A stretch of 64,000 bases of DNA from an uncultured Muribaculaceae bacterium (GTDB lineage: Bacteria > Bacteroidota > Bacteroidia > Bacteroidales > Muribaculaceae): NCBI GenBank assembly GCA_910584525.1, contig CAJUAT010000001.1, positions 28,788 to 92,787 of the forward strand, written 5' to 3'. The notes below the pieces were generated by a model. That model had not been told where the DNA came from, searched no databases, and saw nothing but the letters and a program-made list of their open reading frames with translations. Positions 1 to 8,713 of this stretch are shown here, piece by piece (position 1 is the first letter of the stretch; every line of letters begins with the position of its first letter). Made by a program: the position numbers and the translations under genes.

Positions 1-1
1 C

Positions 2-358
2 TGCGGCCGCATAAAGGTGCACGAAGGTGCCGTGGGCACCGAAGCCTACCAGTCGAGCCGCAACCTCCTCGACGGCACCGACGCCCGCATACAGGCGCGT
101 CCCGAGCTGGAAATCTACAACGACGACGTGAAGTGCAACCATGGCTGCGCCATCGGTCAGCTCGACCCTATGGAGGTGTTCTACATGCGCACGCGCGGCA
201 TCCCCGAGCATCAGGCACGGCTGCTGCTGCGTCAGGCCTTCATGGCCGACGTTATCGACGCCATAACCATCCCGGCCCTCAACCAGCGGCTGCGACTCCT
301 CGTGGAACGCCGCTTCGCCGGCGACTCCGACGCCGCCTGCGGCGCCTGCAGCCATTAA
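2..358 (+). CDS. sufD: SufD, Fe-S cluster assembly scaffold subunit (3' part only)
   Basis: This is the last 118 codons of a gene that begins before the window; the frame is open from base 2 to the TAA at 356. The visible part matches the C-terminal end of the SufB/SufD family: the stretch LEIYNDDVKCNHGCAIGQLD is the family signature, followed by the RGI and helical C-terminal segment. SufD works with SufB and SufC as the scaffold on which sulfur from SufS is assembled into Fe-S clusters in the cytoplasm. The next gene is sufS in the same direction, so this is the end of a suf operon. A SufB assignment is less likely because SufD normally directly precedes sufS. Confidence 0.93.
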   Translation, partial: CGRIKVHEGAVGTEAYQSSRNLLDGTDARIQARPELEIYNDDVKCNHGCAIGQLDPMEVFYMRTRGIPEHQARLLLRQAFMADVIDAITIPALNQRLRLLVERRFAGDSDAACGACSH

Positions 359-370
359 CCGAGGCTGAAT

Positions 371-442
371 AGCTTTAATAGCTTTAATAGCTTTAATAGC
401 TTTAATAGCTTTTATAGCTTTTATAGCTTTAATAGCTTTTAT
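371..442 (+). repeat. Tandem array of eight 9-bp units (agcttt[a/t]at)
   Basis: Eight back-to-back nonamers, agctttaat or agcttttat, begin 13 bases after the sufD stop, and a partial ninth unit ends at 446. A second tandem array follows directly. The same unit with a slight change recurs next to ispF at 10788-10822. The array lies in the gap between two genes of one operon, so it would be part of the mRNA. Confidence 0.9.
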
Positions 443-452
443 AGCTGGCGGC

Positions 453-494
453 ACTAATCCCTAATCTCTAATCACTAATCTCTAATCACTAATC
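453..494 (+). repeat. Tandem array of six 7-bp units (nctaatc)
   Basis: Six heptamers of the form nctaatc run head to tail and stop two bases before the sufS ATG at 497. Together with the nonamer array upstream they make up most of the 138-base sufD-sufS gap, so the ribosome-loading region of sufS consists of tandem repeats. Confidence 0.88.
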
Positions 495-496
495 CC

Positions 497-1711
497 ATGC
501 TTGTCTCCAAGATCCGAGAGCAGTTTCCCATTCTGGGCCGGACAGTGGCCGGCAAGCCGCTCGTGTACCTCGACAACACTGCCACGAGCCAGACGCCGCG
601 ACGCGTGGTCGACGCCATCGTCGACATGTACACGCGCCATAAGGCCAACGTGCACCGTGGTGTGCACACCCTCAGCCAGGAAGCCACCGACCTCCAGGAA
701 CTGACACGCCGCCGCGTGGCACGCTATATCAACGCCGAAAGCCATGAGGAAATAATCTTCACACGCGGCACCACCGAGGGCATAAACCTCGTGGCCTCCT
801 CTTTCGGCTCTCTGTTGCCTGAAGGCGGCGAGATTATCCTCACGGTCATGGAGCACCATGCCGATATCGTGCCGTGGCAGCTGCTGGCGCAACGCCGCGG
901 ACTGAAGATAAAGGTCGTGGACATCGACGACAGCGGCGCGTTGCGTCTCGACAGTTACCGCGCCCTCTTCGGCCCCGATACCGTCATGGCGGCGTTCACG
1001 CATGTGAGCAACGTGCTGGGCACCGTGAATCCCGTCAGGGAGATGACGGCCTACGCTCATGAGCAGGGCGTACCGGTGCTCGTGGACGGCGCACAGGCCG
1101 TGCCGCACATGAGGGTGGACGTGCGCGACCTCGGCGTCGATTTTTACGCCTTCTCCAGCCATAAGATGTATGGTCCCGCCGGCATCGGCGTGCTATACGG
1201 ACGCCGCGAGTTCCTCGACAGTATGCCTCCCTACCAGGGTGGCGGCGAGATGATAAAGCATGTGAGCTTCGACGGCACAACATATGCCGACCTTCCCTTC
1301 AAGTTCGAGGCAGGCACTCCCGACTTCGTCGACATAGCGGCTCTGGGGGCTGCCCTCGACTTCATGGAGGAGACGGGTATCGAGGCCATAGCCGCTCACG
1401 AGCGGCAGCTCCTGGAGCAGGCCACCGCCGGGCTGATGGAGATTCCCGGCATGCATATCTACGGCACCACGCCAGGCAAGGAAGCCGTGATAAGCTTCAA
1501 TGTGGAGGGAATACACAACTATGACCTGGGTATGCTTCTCGACAAGCAGGGCGTTGCAGTCCGCACGGGTCACCACTGCGCGCAGCCGCTCATGGAGCGC
1601 CTCGGCATCCCCGGCACCGTCAGAGCCGGTTTCGCCGCCTACAATACCCCCGAAGAAGTCGACGCCTTCCTCACCGCCCTCCGCCGTGCCGTCGACATCC
1701 TCCGCCCCTGA
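497..1711 (+). CDS. sufS: SufS, cysteine desulfurase
   Basis: A 404-residue PLP enzyme of the SufS/CsdA class (group II NifS-like), the usual length for the family. It removes sulfur from cysteine as a protein-bound persulfide and passes it to the SufBCD scaffold. The PLP lysine is K223 in SSHKMYGPAGIGVLYG. The persulfide cysteine is C361 in RTGHHCAQPLM, and the PLP-binding histidine region is VMEHHADIVPW. The ATG at 497 puts the first residues where SufS proteins normally start. There is no Shine-Dalgarno sequence, as usual in Bacteroidota; the 5' side is instead made of heptamer repeats. It is probably co-transcribed with sufD. Confidence 0.97.
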   Translation: MLVSKIREQFPILGRTVAGKPLVYLDNTATSQTPRRVVDAIVDMYTRHKANVHRGVHTLSQEATDLQELTRRRVARYINAESHEEIIFTRGTTEGINLVASSFGSLLPEGGEIILTVMEHHADIVPWQLLAQRRGLKIKVVDIDDSGALRLDSYRALFGPDTVMAAFTHVSNVLGTVNPVREMTAYAHEQGVPVLVDGAQAVPHMRVDVRDLGVDFYAFSSHKMYGPAGIGVLYGRREFLDSMPPYQGGGEMIKHVSFDGTTYADLPFKFEAGTPDFVDIAALGAALDFMEETGIEAIAAHERQLLEQATAGLMEIPGMHIYGTTPGKEAVISFNVEGIHNYDLGMLLDKQGVAVRTGHHCAQPLMERLGIPGTVRAGFAAYNTPEEVDAFLTALRRAVDILRP

Positions 1712-1717
1712 CGCCCA

Positions 1718-1743
1718 CGGGAGAACGGGAGAGGCGGTACTCC
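1718..1743 (+). repeat. Dispersed GGAGAAC repeat, copy A
   Basis: This 26-base element starts seven bases after the sufS stop. It differs at three positions from copy C at 37713-37738, and a slightly diverged copy B lies at 33412-33437. The shared core is ggagaac[g/a]ggagag followed by cggtac. A 17-base direct duplication containing ttttatctaaggccgcc follows at about 1743-1776. Confidence 0.75.
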
Positions 1744-1780
1744 TTTTATCTAAGGCCGCCTTTTATCTAAGGCCGCCGTG

Positions 1781-1821
1781 CCACGAGCGGAAGCTCGTGG
1801 TAAGCCGGGTAATAGCTTACC
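1781..1821. repeat. Two adjacent short hairpins in the sufS-pta gap
   Basis: ccacgagc (1781-1788) and gctcgtgg (1793-1800) are perfect 8-base inverted arms around a GGAA loop. Overlapping their end, ggtaagc (1799-1805) and gcttacc (1815-1821) form a second 7-base stem. They could end sufS transcription, but no T-run follows directly, so a terminator role is unproven. The 8-bp stem with GGAA loop resembles the palindrome at 9568-9587. Confidence 0.6.
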
Positions 1822-1888
1822 ATGCTCTCCCGTCGAAAAAAAGAAGCTGTTATCCCGTCAAAGAAACCGGCGTTTGCGAAAATTTTTG

Positions 1889-1896
1889 TATTTTTG
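1889..1896 (+). promoter_or_regulatory. Candidate -7 box upstream of pta
   Basis: TATTTTTG fits the Bacteroidota -7 consensus TAnnTTTG and lies 56 bases before the pta ATG. No good TTTG element occurs 19-21 bases upstream (the nearest TTTG is 12 bases away), so this is only half a promoter by sequence. Confidence 0.4.
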
Positions 1897-1952
1897 CGGA
1901 AGAAACCGAAGGTCGGCGCCTCAGCGACACCGGCTATAAACAGATACAGCAA

Positions 1953-2957
1953 ATGGAATTATTCGAGAGACTGACAAAGCGGGCGCAGGGAGCGCCGCAG
2001 CGGCTGATATTGCCAGAGTCGACAGAACCCCGCACCATGCAGGCCGCCGACCGCGTGATCAAAGAGAAAATAGCCAACGTAATATTCATAGGCAACAAGG
2101 AGACCGTGCTTCAGAAAGCCTTCGAGCTGGGTCTCGCCAACATCGAGAAAGCCACATTCGTCGACCCTGCCGACGCCGCCACCGTAGAGCCTTACGCCGA
2201 GCTGCTGGCTGAGCTGCGCAAGAAGAAGGGTATGACCATCGAGGAGGCCCGAGTGAAGGCCGCCAATCCCCTATATCTCGGATGCCTCATGATTAAGAAA
2301 GGCGACGGCGACGCCATGGTTGCCGGTGCGCTAAGCCCCACAAGCCACGTGCTCCGCGCCGCTTTCCAGGTGCTCAAGACGAAGCCCGGCATCTCCGTGG
2401 TGAGCGGCGCTTTCATCATGCTCCTCCCGGAGAATGTGCCTTTCGGCGACCAGCACATGCTCGTGTTTGCCGACTGCGCGGTAGTGCCCGACCCGACAGC
2501 CGAGGAACTCGCCCAGATAGCCATCGAGACGGCCAAGACCACGAAGAACATCGCCGGTCTCGACCCCGTTGTGGCCCTCTGCAGCTTCTCCACGAAGGGT
2601 AGCGCCACGCATGAGCGCGTCGACAAGGTTATCAAGGCCACGCAGCTGGCACACCAGATCGACCCGTCGCTCAAGATTGACGGCGAGTTGCAGAGCGACG
2701 CCGCCATAGTGCCCAAGATCGGCGCCATGAAGGCTCCCGGCAGCACTGTGGCCGGTCATGCCAACACCCTCATCTTCCCCAGCCTCGAAACCGGCAACAT
2801 CGCCTACAAGCTCGTGCAGCGCCTCGCCGGAGCCGGAGCCGTTGGTCCTATACTCCAGGGCCTCGCAGCTCCCGTCAACGACCTCTCCCGCGGCGCTACC
2901 GTAGAGGATATCTTCAATACAATCATCGTTACCTGCAACCAAGCAATCGAAGACTGA
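1953..2957 (+). CDS. pta: Pta, phosphate acetyltransferase
   Basis: A 334-residue protein of the short, single-domain Pta class, lacking the N-terminal DRTGG/P-loop part of the long enterobacterial form. It interconverts acetyl-CoA and acetyl phosphate; with AckA it makes ATP from fermentation-derived acetyl-CoA. Family features are visible in the KKGMTIEEA region, GDADAMVAG-like KKGDGDAMVAGALSPTSHV, and the C-terminal GNIAYKLVQRLAGAGAVGP. The chosen start, MELFERLTKRAQGAPQRLIL, matches normal short Pta N-termini. The open frame continues upstream through sufS in another frame, but that sequence has no Pta similarity. The stop is two bases before ackA. Confidence 0.96.
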   Translation: MELFERLTKRAQGAPQRLILPESTEPRTMQAADRVIKEKIANVIFIGNKETVLQKAFELGLANIEKATFVDPADAATVEPYAELLAELRKKKGMTIEEARVKAANPLYLGCLMIKKGDGDAMVAGALSPTSHVLRAAFQVLKTKPGISVVSGAFIMLLPENVPFGDQHMLVFADCAVVPDPTAEELAQIAIETAKTTKNIAGLDPVVALCSFSTKGSATHERVDKVIKATQLAHQIDPSLKIDGELQSDAAIVPKIGAMKAPGSTVAGHANTLIFPSLETGNIAYKLVQRLAGAGAVGPILQGLAAPVNDLSRGATVEDIFNTIIVTCNQAIED

Positions 2958-2959
2958 AA

Positions 2960-4159
2960 ATGAAAATACTGGTGCTCAACAACGGAAGCAGTTCCGTGAA
3001 ATACAAGCTTATCGACAGCGACAGCAAGCAGGTGCTTGCCGAGGGAGGCGTGGAGAAGATTGGTCTTCCCGACTCTTTCCTGAAGTTCAAGAAGCCGGGC
3101 GGCGGCAAGGAGACAATCACCGTCTCTATGCCCGACCACAAGGAGGCGATACGCCAGGTGTTCAAGGTGCTCACCGATCCGGAGAAGGGCGTGATCAGCG
3201 ACCTGCACGAAATCGACGCCATCGGCCACCGAGTGGTGCACGGTATGGAATACTTCAACAAGTCGGTGCTCATCACCCCGGAGGTTATCGAGAAGGTCAA
3301 GGAATGCTATCCCGTGGCTCCGCTGCACAATCCTGCCAACATCATAGGCATAGAGGCCGTGGAGGAGCTTATGCCGGGCACTCCCAACGTGGCGGTGTTC
3401 GACACGGCATTCCATCAGACCATGCCGGCAAAGGCCTACATGTACGCCCTTCCTTACGAGGACTATGAGAAATATGGTATCCGCCGCTATGGCTTCCACG
3501 GCACGAGCCACCGCTACGTGTCGCGCCGCGTATGCGAATACCTTGGTGTTCCCTACGACAAGCAGCGCATCATCACCTGCCATATAGGCAACGGCGGCAG
3601 CATCACGGCCATCAAGGATGGCAAGAGCATCGACACGTCGATGGGTCTGACGCCCACCGAAGGCCTCATGATGGGCACGCGTGTGGGCGACGTCGACCCC
3701 GGTGCCCTCGTTTACCTCATGGAGCGCACCGGCATTGACGCCAAAGGCCTTCAGAAGGTAATCAACAAGGAGAGCGGTGTGCTCGGCGTGTCGGGCATCA
3801 GCAACGACATGCGCGATATCGAGGCCGGTATCGAGGCCGGCAACCAACGAGTCAGACTCGCCATGGATATGTATGAATACCGTATCCTCAAATACATCGG
3901 CGCCTATGCCGCCGTGCTCGACGGCGTGGACATCATAGTATTCACCGGCGGCGTGGGCGAGAACCAGACCGGCACCCGCGAATATCTCTGCAAGCATCTC
4001 GGGTACTTAGGCGTCACTTTCGACGCCGAGGCCAACAAGGTGCGCGGCGAGGAAGTGGTCATCTCCGGCCCCGACTCTAAGGTCAAGGTGGTGGTGATAC
4101 CCACCGACGAGGAGATGATGATCGCCGAGGATACCGCACAAATCGTCAGCTCGCTCTGA
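2960..4159 (+). CDS. ackA: AckA, acetate kinase
   Basis: A 399-residue protein of full family length. It converts acetyl phosphate and ADP to acetate and ATP, completing the Pta-AckA route. The N-terminal ASKHA phosphate-binding start, LVLNNGSSSVKYKL, the catalytic GFHGTSHRYVS region, the TSMGLTPTEGLMMGTRVGDVD signature and the late GGVGENQTGTRE adenosine-binding segment are all intact. It follows pta after two bases and precedes lgt by one base, so the three genes look co-transcribed. Nothing is missing or unusual in the protein. Confidence 0.98.
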   Translation: MKILVLNNGSSSVKYKLIDSDSKQVLAEGGVEKIGLPDSFLKFKKPGGGKETITVSMPDHKEAIRQVFKVLTDPEKGVISDLHEIDAIGHRVVHGMEYFNKSVLITPEVIEKVKECYPVAPLHNPANIIGIEAVEELMPGTPNVAVFDTAFHQTMPAKAYMYALPYEDYEKYGIRRYGFHGTSHRYVSRRVCEYLGVPYDKQRIITCHIGNGGSITAIKDGKSIDTSMGLTPTEGLMMGTRVGDVDPGALVYLMERTGIDAKGLQKVINKESGVLGVSGISNDMRDIEAGIEAGNQRVRLAMDMYEYRILKYIGAYAAVLDGVDIIVFTGGVGENQTGTREYLCKHLGYLGVTFDAEANKVRGEEVVISGPDSKVKVVVIPTDEEMMIAEDTAQIVSSL

Positions 4160-4160
4160 T

Positions 4161-5021
4161 ATGCTGCAATTTGTGGTATGGAACGCCGACCCGGAGCTCT
4201 TCAGCTTCGGGCCGGTGAGCGTGCGGTGGTATGGCCTGATGTTCGCCATAGGATTCACCGTGGGCTATTGGATAGTGTCGAAGATGTTCCGTCACGAGGG
4301 GGCGCCGGAGAAATGGCTCGGCTCCCTGCTCGCTTATGTGGTGGTGGCCACAATCGTGGGCGCACGCCTCGGTCATGTCTTCTTCTATGAATGGGACTAT
4401 TACTCTCAGCATCCCGGGGAGATTCTGCAGATATGGCACGGTGGCCTCGCCAGCCATGGCGGCACCATAGCCATAATCATAGCCCTCTTCCTATGGTCGT
4501 GGATTGTGGCCAAGAAGCCGGCGTCGTGGGTCTTCGACAAGATTACGGTGGCCATAGCCCTCGTGGGCGGCCTGATACGCCTCGGCAACCTCTTCAACAG
4601 CGAGATCTATGGCGGTCCCACCGACCTCCCCTGGGGGTTCGTATTCGTCAGGGATGGCCAGACTATCCCCGCACACCCCACGCAGCTATACGAGGCTCTC
4701 TGCTATTTCGCTCTCTTCGGACTGCTGATGTGGATGTACTGGAAGAAGAATGCCCAGGAGCGCCCGTGGCTAATCACCGGCGTTTTCTTCATAGGCATAT
4801 TCCTGCCAAGGTTCCTGATAGAATATGTCAAGAACGTGCAGGTAAGCTCCGAATACGCCATGATAGAGCAGTACGGCATGAACATGGGCCAGGTGCTCTC
4901 CATACCCTTCATACTCATAGGGGTGGGGCTGGTATGCTGGTCGCTGACGCATAAGAAAGTGAAATTCACTTTCCCAAACCGTTTCGCCGATGAAGATAGC
5001 GACAGGAAGAAAAAGCATTGA
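4161..5021 (+). CDS. lgt: Lgt, prolipoprotein diacylglyceryl transferase
   Basis: A 286-residue inner-membrane enzyme that transfers diacylglycerol from phosphatidylglycerol to the lipobox cysteine of prolipoproteins. About seven membrane segments are visible. The Lgt signature WHGGLASHGGTI and the conserved GLIRLGNLFNSEIYG segment, containing the catalytic-region arginine and asparagine, are present. The ATG lies one base after the ackA stop. Its last 32 bases overlap the start of the next gene in another frame. Linkage of lgt to pta-ackA suggests an operon of convenience rather than a shared pathway. Confidence 0.97.
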   Translation: MLQFVVWNADPELFSFGPVSVRWYGLMFAIGFTVGYWIVSKMFRHEGAPEKWLGSLLAYVVVATIVGARLGHVFFYEWDYYSQHPGEILQIWHGGLASHGGTIAIIIALFLWSWIVAKKPASWVFDKITVAIALVGGLIRLGNLFNSEIYGGPTDLPWGFVFVRDGQTIPAHPTQLYEALCYFALFGLLMWMYWKKNAQERPWLITGVFFIGIFLPRFLIEYVKNVQVSSEYAMIEQYGMNMGQVLSIPFILIGVGLVCWSLTHKKVKFTFPNRFADEDSDRKKKH

Positions 5022-6708
5022 CAGATCATTGATTCTGGCGGCGGTTGTAACTTTGGTACAGCTGCCGCTTCTCTGGTGCTGGCCTGCCGACTGGTTCGAC
5101 ACCGGATTCAACATGACCTTCTACGAGAACATCTACACCCATCCGGCAAGCGTGGAGTATAATTTCATGTACTGGCTCACGGGCATTGTAGGAGGAGCGG
5201 TGCATGCGGTATTGCCCGGCATCTTTCCATTACGGCTGCTGGCTTTGCTCATCAACGTGTGCTGCGCGTTGCTCGTCAACAGGGTTGTAAGCGATTTCCG
5301 GGCCATGCTGGTGGGAACGCTGATGGTTTCCTTCGGCCTTTACTGCTCGGATTCGGTTTTCCATTACAACCATCTCACGCTGTTGCTGACGGTATCCTCG
5401 CTGGTGGTGATGATGCGCGGGCGACGCCGCGGCATGTTGCTGTCGGGGATTCTTGCGGGAGTGATGGTCTTCGCGAGAGTCAGCAATATAGCCGGTCTGG
5501 GCTACATGCTCCTCACTTTTCTTTTCGCGCAGTGTGGCCGGCGTTGGAAGTCGGCACTCATATGGCTGGGCGGATATGCCGCCGGTGTGGCCGCATGTCT
5601 GCTCCTGATGCTGTGTCTCGGACATCTGGGCATCTTTATCTCCAACATGCGCGAGCTTGCCGACATAGCCGTCGCCGGCGAAGCGTCACACGGCATCGGG
5701 CCTCTTATGGATGTCACTTACGACAATTGGTGGCATATATACCATTACCGCATCCACACCAACGAGCTGCTGCAGCCCGAGCCGGTATGGGTGCCGCTGA
5801 TGTGCGTGATTCTGGCGCTGCTGCTGATATTCACACGGCGCCCTTACCGTTACGAGGCGTTGCTGGCCACAGGTGCCATGGCGCTGATGATCCTGAGCAT
5901 AAATTTCCGTAGGGTGCTCCTCACAGATGCTTCCATAATGTATACATTGACATTCTGTGCCTGTGTGGGCATCGTCATATCCTTCTTTACTCCGGGGTGG
6001 CGTAAGAAGGGGATAGCCGCCGCAATGATGCTGGCCATATTGCCGTTGGGCAGCGACAATACTTTTCTCAACCTGGGGCCCATGCTGCTGTGGCTGGCTT
6101 TACCAGTGGGTATCGCCGCCATGCTGGCAGCCTCCCGGCTGAAACCGAGGAATGACAAAGCCGTCGGCAAGGGCACGCGCCGACGCAATCTGCTCGCTCC
6201 TTTTGTATTTGGCGGCTGGTGCGCCGTGGCTGCCGTGACAAGCTTCTTCTGCGTATGGCAAGCCTTTGCCAACAACAGGGGAAACTCTGCCTACAGAACC
6301 CGCGTCACCAACAATATCCGCGCCATGGTGAGCGGCAATGTCCCCGAGGGTACGGAAATTCTGGTATACGGCGGCGCGCCCATGCTATATTACCTTACCG
6401 GCACCTTGCCGGCCTATGGCAACTCATGGCCTGAGCAACTGGCGCCGGCGGCTCTGGCCAAAAAACTTGCCGACGGACCCGATCCGGAGTTCGTGGTGCT
6501 TATGGACTGCGACCCCGACTCGCCGCTGCCGCTGTTGAAGGCTTCGCCCGTGCCCGGTCCTTTTGCCCGTGGCGTGGCGGGAGCAAACAGATACCATACC
6601 TCCGAAAAATCGGGAATACTCCTCCGGTTCCTTGGCGACAACGGCTACCGCCCAATGGCAGCAGTGCCCGGTGCCATCCTTTACCGCCGATGCCGGCAGC
6701 CCAATTAG
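4990..6708 (+). CDS. Polytopic membrane protein, possibly a GT-C type glycosyltransferase
   Basis: A 572-residue protein of unknown precise function. A short basic start is followed by roughly ten to eleven hydrophobic segments up to about residue 430, then a soluble C-terminal domain of about 140 residues. The first loop, containing DTGFNMTFYENIY, has acidic residues after the first membrane helix, and the layout of many helices plus a C-terminal extracytoplasmic domain is that of GT-C glycosyltransferases using lipid-linked sugars. No specific family motif is strong enough to name it. It overlaps the end of lgt by 32 bases; a later in-frame start is possible but would remove the first helix. 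Confidence 0.75.
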   Translation: MKIATGRKSIDRSLILAAVVTLVQLPLLWCWPADWFDTGFNMTFYENIYTHPASVEYNFMYWLTGIVGGAVHAVLPGIFPLRLLALLINVCCALLVNRVVSDFRAMLVGTLMVSFGLYCSDSVFHYNHLTLLLTVSSLVVMMRGRRRGMLLSGILAGVMVFARVSNIAGLGYMLLTFLFAQCGRRWKSALIWLGGYAAGVAACLLLMLCLGHLGIFISNMRELADIAVAGEASHGIGPLMDVTYDNWWHIYHYRIHTNELLQPEPVWVPLMCVILALLLIFTRRPYRYEALLATGAMALMILSINFRRVLLTDASIMYTLTFCACVGIVISFFTPGWRKKGIAAAMMLAILPLGSDNTFLNLGPMLLWLALPVGIAAMLAASRLKPRNDKAVGKGTRRRNLLAPFVFGGWCAVAAVTSFFCVWQAFANNRGNSAYRTRVTNNIRAMVSGNVPEGTEILVYGGAPMLYYLTGTLPAYGNSWPEQLAPAALAKKLADGPDPEFVVLMDCDPDSPLPLLKASPVPGPFARGVAGANRYHTSEKSGILLRFLGDNGYRPMAAVPGAILYRRCRQPN

Positions 6709-6716
6709 CCCTTTAT

Positions 6717-6748
6717 TTTGCGCATCACCGCTTTATTGCTTAAATTTG
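6717..6748 (+). promoter_or_regulatory. Bacteroidota sigma-ABfr-type promoter for the LptF/G permease
   Basis: TTTG at 6717-6720 and TAAATTTG at 6741-6748 are separated by 20 bases, an exact match to TTTG-N19-21-TAnnTTTG. The ATG follows only four bases after the -7 box, so the transcript probably starts at or within a few bases of the start codon. Confidence 0.8.
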
Positions 6749-6752
6749 CACT

Positions 6753-8600
6753 ATGAAGAGACTTGACAGGTTTGTGTTGAAATCCTTTCTGCCGATGTTC
6801 GCGATGACATTTTTCATCGTGCTCTTCATCGTGCTCATGCAATTCCTGTGGCGGTATATGGACGACCTCATCGGCAAGGGGCTGAGCGTGGGCGTCCTTG
6901 CCGAACTCTTCTTCTATGCGGCGGTGTCGATGGTTCCCATGGCGTTGCCGCTGGCTATCCTCCTGGCTTCGCTGATGACCTTCGGCAACCTCGGCGAGAA
7001 GTCGGAACTCACCGCCATAAAGGCCTCAGGCGTCTCGCTGCTGCGCGTCATGGCTCCCCTGATCGTGCTCATCGGCGGCATTGCCGTAGGCGCTTTCTTC
7101 TTCCAGAACGACATCCTCCCCAAGGCGCAGGTCAAGATGTGGACCCTACTCTTCTCCGCACGCCAGAAAAGCCCAGAGCTGGAGATTCCCGAAGGCTCTT
7201 TCTACGACCAGATTCCCGGATATAACATCTACGTCAAGAGCAAGAACCGCGACACCGGCATGCTCTACGACGTGATGATCTACGACCTCAACGGGGGCAA
7301 CGGCACAATCCTGCTGGCCGACTCGGCACGTCTCGCCTTTACCCCCGACATGCGCTTCCTCTACCTCCATCTCTGGCAGGGGGAGCAGTTCGAGAACCTC
7401 CGCAGCCAGACCATCGGCAATGCCAACATCCCCTTCCGCCGCGAGACTTTCCTCGACAAGGAGCTGCTCATTCCCTTCGACGCAAATTTCAACAAGCTCA
7501 GCGAGGAGGGTATGCGCAACCAGTATGTGGGCAAGAACATCGCGGAGCTCAAGGCGGGCATCGACTCGCTGTCGCGCCGTGTCGACTCCATAGGTCGGAA
7601 GACGGAGGCCGACTTCCCCGAGATGTCGTTCCCGGTGTTGTTGGGCGACAACCTTCTCCCGCCGTCGCACGGCCCTCAGGAGGAGAAGGATGCGGCCGCT
7701 CCCATCGACCTCGACTCTCTGCTGACCTCGCTGTCGCCGGCGGCACGCACCCAGGTGTTCAATGCCGCAATCGCCGCCGTAGATATGCGGCATTCCGAGT
7801 TTGAGTTCCGCTCCACGCAGCTGCGCGACGAGAAAAACCGTATCCGGCGCCACCGCATTGAGCTTATCAAGAAATATACCCTGTCGGTGGCTTGTATCAT
7901 CTTCCTGTTCATCGGAGCTCCGTTGGGGGCCATAATCCGCAAGGGAGGCTTAGGGGCGCCCCTCGTGATTTCGGTGATACTCTTCCTCGTATACTACATC
8001 ATCGACAACACGGGCTTCAAGATGGCTCGCGAGGGTATCTGGGAGGCATGGGCCGGCATGTGGCTGAGCACGTTCATACTTCTGCCGCTCGGCATCTTCG
8101 TGACCTACAAGGCCATGAATGATTCGGCTGTGTTCAACCCCGACCTATACCGGGAGTGGTGGCGCCGCATCCTCGGCTTGCGCGACAGCCGCCATATGGT
8201 CCGCAAGGAGGTGGTCATAGATGAAGTCGACGAGGCGCAGGCCGAGAGGTGCCGGGAGTCGCTGCGGCGCGTGGCCCGCAGATGGCTCCGCAGGTATCCG
8301 GCGAAGAGGGGATATGTGGCCTACTGGCTCCGGCCCGTGCGCCGGGCTCCTATAGAGAGGATGGCGCATCTCGCCGACGGTATAGTCGACGCCCTCGCCG
8401 ACTCCAGGGATATACGTGTAATCGCCGAGCTCAACAAGATTCCCGTCACGGGCTGGGTATGGATATACGCGCCGTTCCGGACGCCCTGGGTGCGCAAGGC
8501 GCTGATGTGGTTCTTCCCGGTCGGCTTGGCCCTCTACCTCATCTCCTTAGCCTACTGGCGCCGCCTCCACGCCTCCATCGCCCGCTACGCCGCCCTCTGA
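6753..8600 (+). CDS. LptF/LptG family permease (YjgP/YjgQ), lipopolysaccharide export
   Basis: A 615-residue inner-membrane subunit of the Lpt ABC exporter that extracts LPS for transport to the outer membrane. Three helices at about residues 13-33, 50-75 and 98-118 are followed by a periplasmic beta-jellyroll region (about 120-370) and three more helices (about 375-460), as in LptF/LptG. The cytoplasmic coupling segment GEKSELTAIKASGVSLLRVM is typical of the family. A C-terminal extension of about 150 residues, rich in arginine and ending in another hydrophobic segment, is longer than in Proteobacteria. LptF and LptG cannot be told apart here. It has its own promoter and is convergent with the RAYT gene. 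Confidence 0.92.
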   Translation: MKRLDRFVLKSFLPMFAMTFFIVLFIVLMQFLWRYMDDLIGKGLSVGVLAELFFYAAVSMVPMALPLAILLASLMTFGNLGEKSELTAIKASGVSLLRVMAPLIVLIGGIAVGAFFFQNDILPKAQVKMWTLLFSARQKSPELEIPEGSFYDQIPGYNIYVKSKNRDTGMLYDVMIYDLNGGNGTILLADSARLAFTPDMRFLYLHLWQGEQFENLRSQTIGNANIPFRRETFLDKELLIPFDANFNKLSEEGMRNQYVGKNIAELKAGIDSLSRRVDSIGRKTEADFPEMSFPVLLGDNLLPPSHGPQEEKDAAAPIDLDSLLTSLSPAARTQVFNAAIAAVDMRHSEFEFRSTQLRDEKNRIRRHRIELIKKYTLSVACIIFLFIGAPLGAIIRKGGLGAPLVISVILFLVYYIIDNTGFKMAREGIWEAWAGMWLSTFILLPLGIFVTYKAMNDSAVFNPDLYREWWRRILGLRDSRHMVRKEVVIDEVDEAQAERCRESLRRVARRWLRRYPAKRGYVAYWLRPVRRAPIERMAHLADGIVDALADSRDIRVIAELNKIPVTGWVWIYAPFRTPWVRKALMWFFPVGLALYLISLAYWRRLHASIARYAAL

Positions 8601-8627
8601 GCCCGTTGAAATTAATGGATATAATCC

Positions 8628-8652
8628 GGACGCACGGGCCGTGCGTCCCTAC
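8628..8652 (-). repeat. GTAG-headed REP-like palindrome
   Basis: Read on the minus strand, GTAG is followed by GGACGCACGG, one central base, and CCGTGCGTCC: a perfect 10-base inverted repeat. A GTAG head plus a GC-rich palindrome is the layout of REP elements that RAYT transposases act on. It lies 62 bases beyond the stop codon of the RAYT gene, on the same strand, and just after the convergent permease gene. Confidence 0.8.
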
Positions 8653-8664
8653 TTCTGCATGAAA

Positions 8665-8682
8665 CGAGCCGTGTGTCCCTAC
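8665..8682 (-). repeat. GTAG-headed half REP-like element
   Basis: On the minus strand GTAG is followed by GGACACACGGCTCG. It repeats the head and first arm of the palindrome at 8628-8652 with one base changed in the arm (A for G), but the second arm is missing. It is in direct orientation with the full element, 12 bases apart, between that element and the RAYT stop codon. Confidence 0.7.
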
Positions 8683-8713
8683 AAGGTGAAGTGCCCGATT
8701 ACTTTGTTATATA

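Noticed and set aside
371..494. CRISPR array or replication-origin iterons
   Set aside because: The units are directly adjacent 9- and 7-mers with no spacers and no cas or initiator genes nearby, so neither fits.
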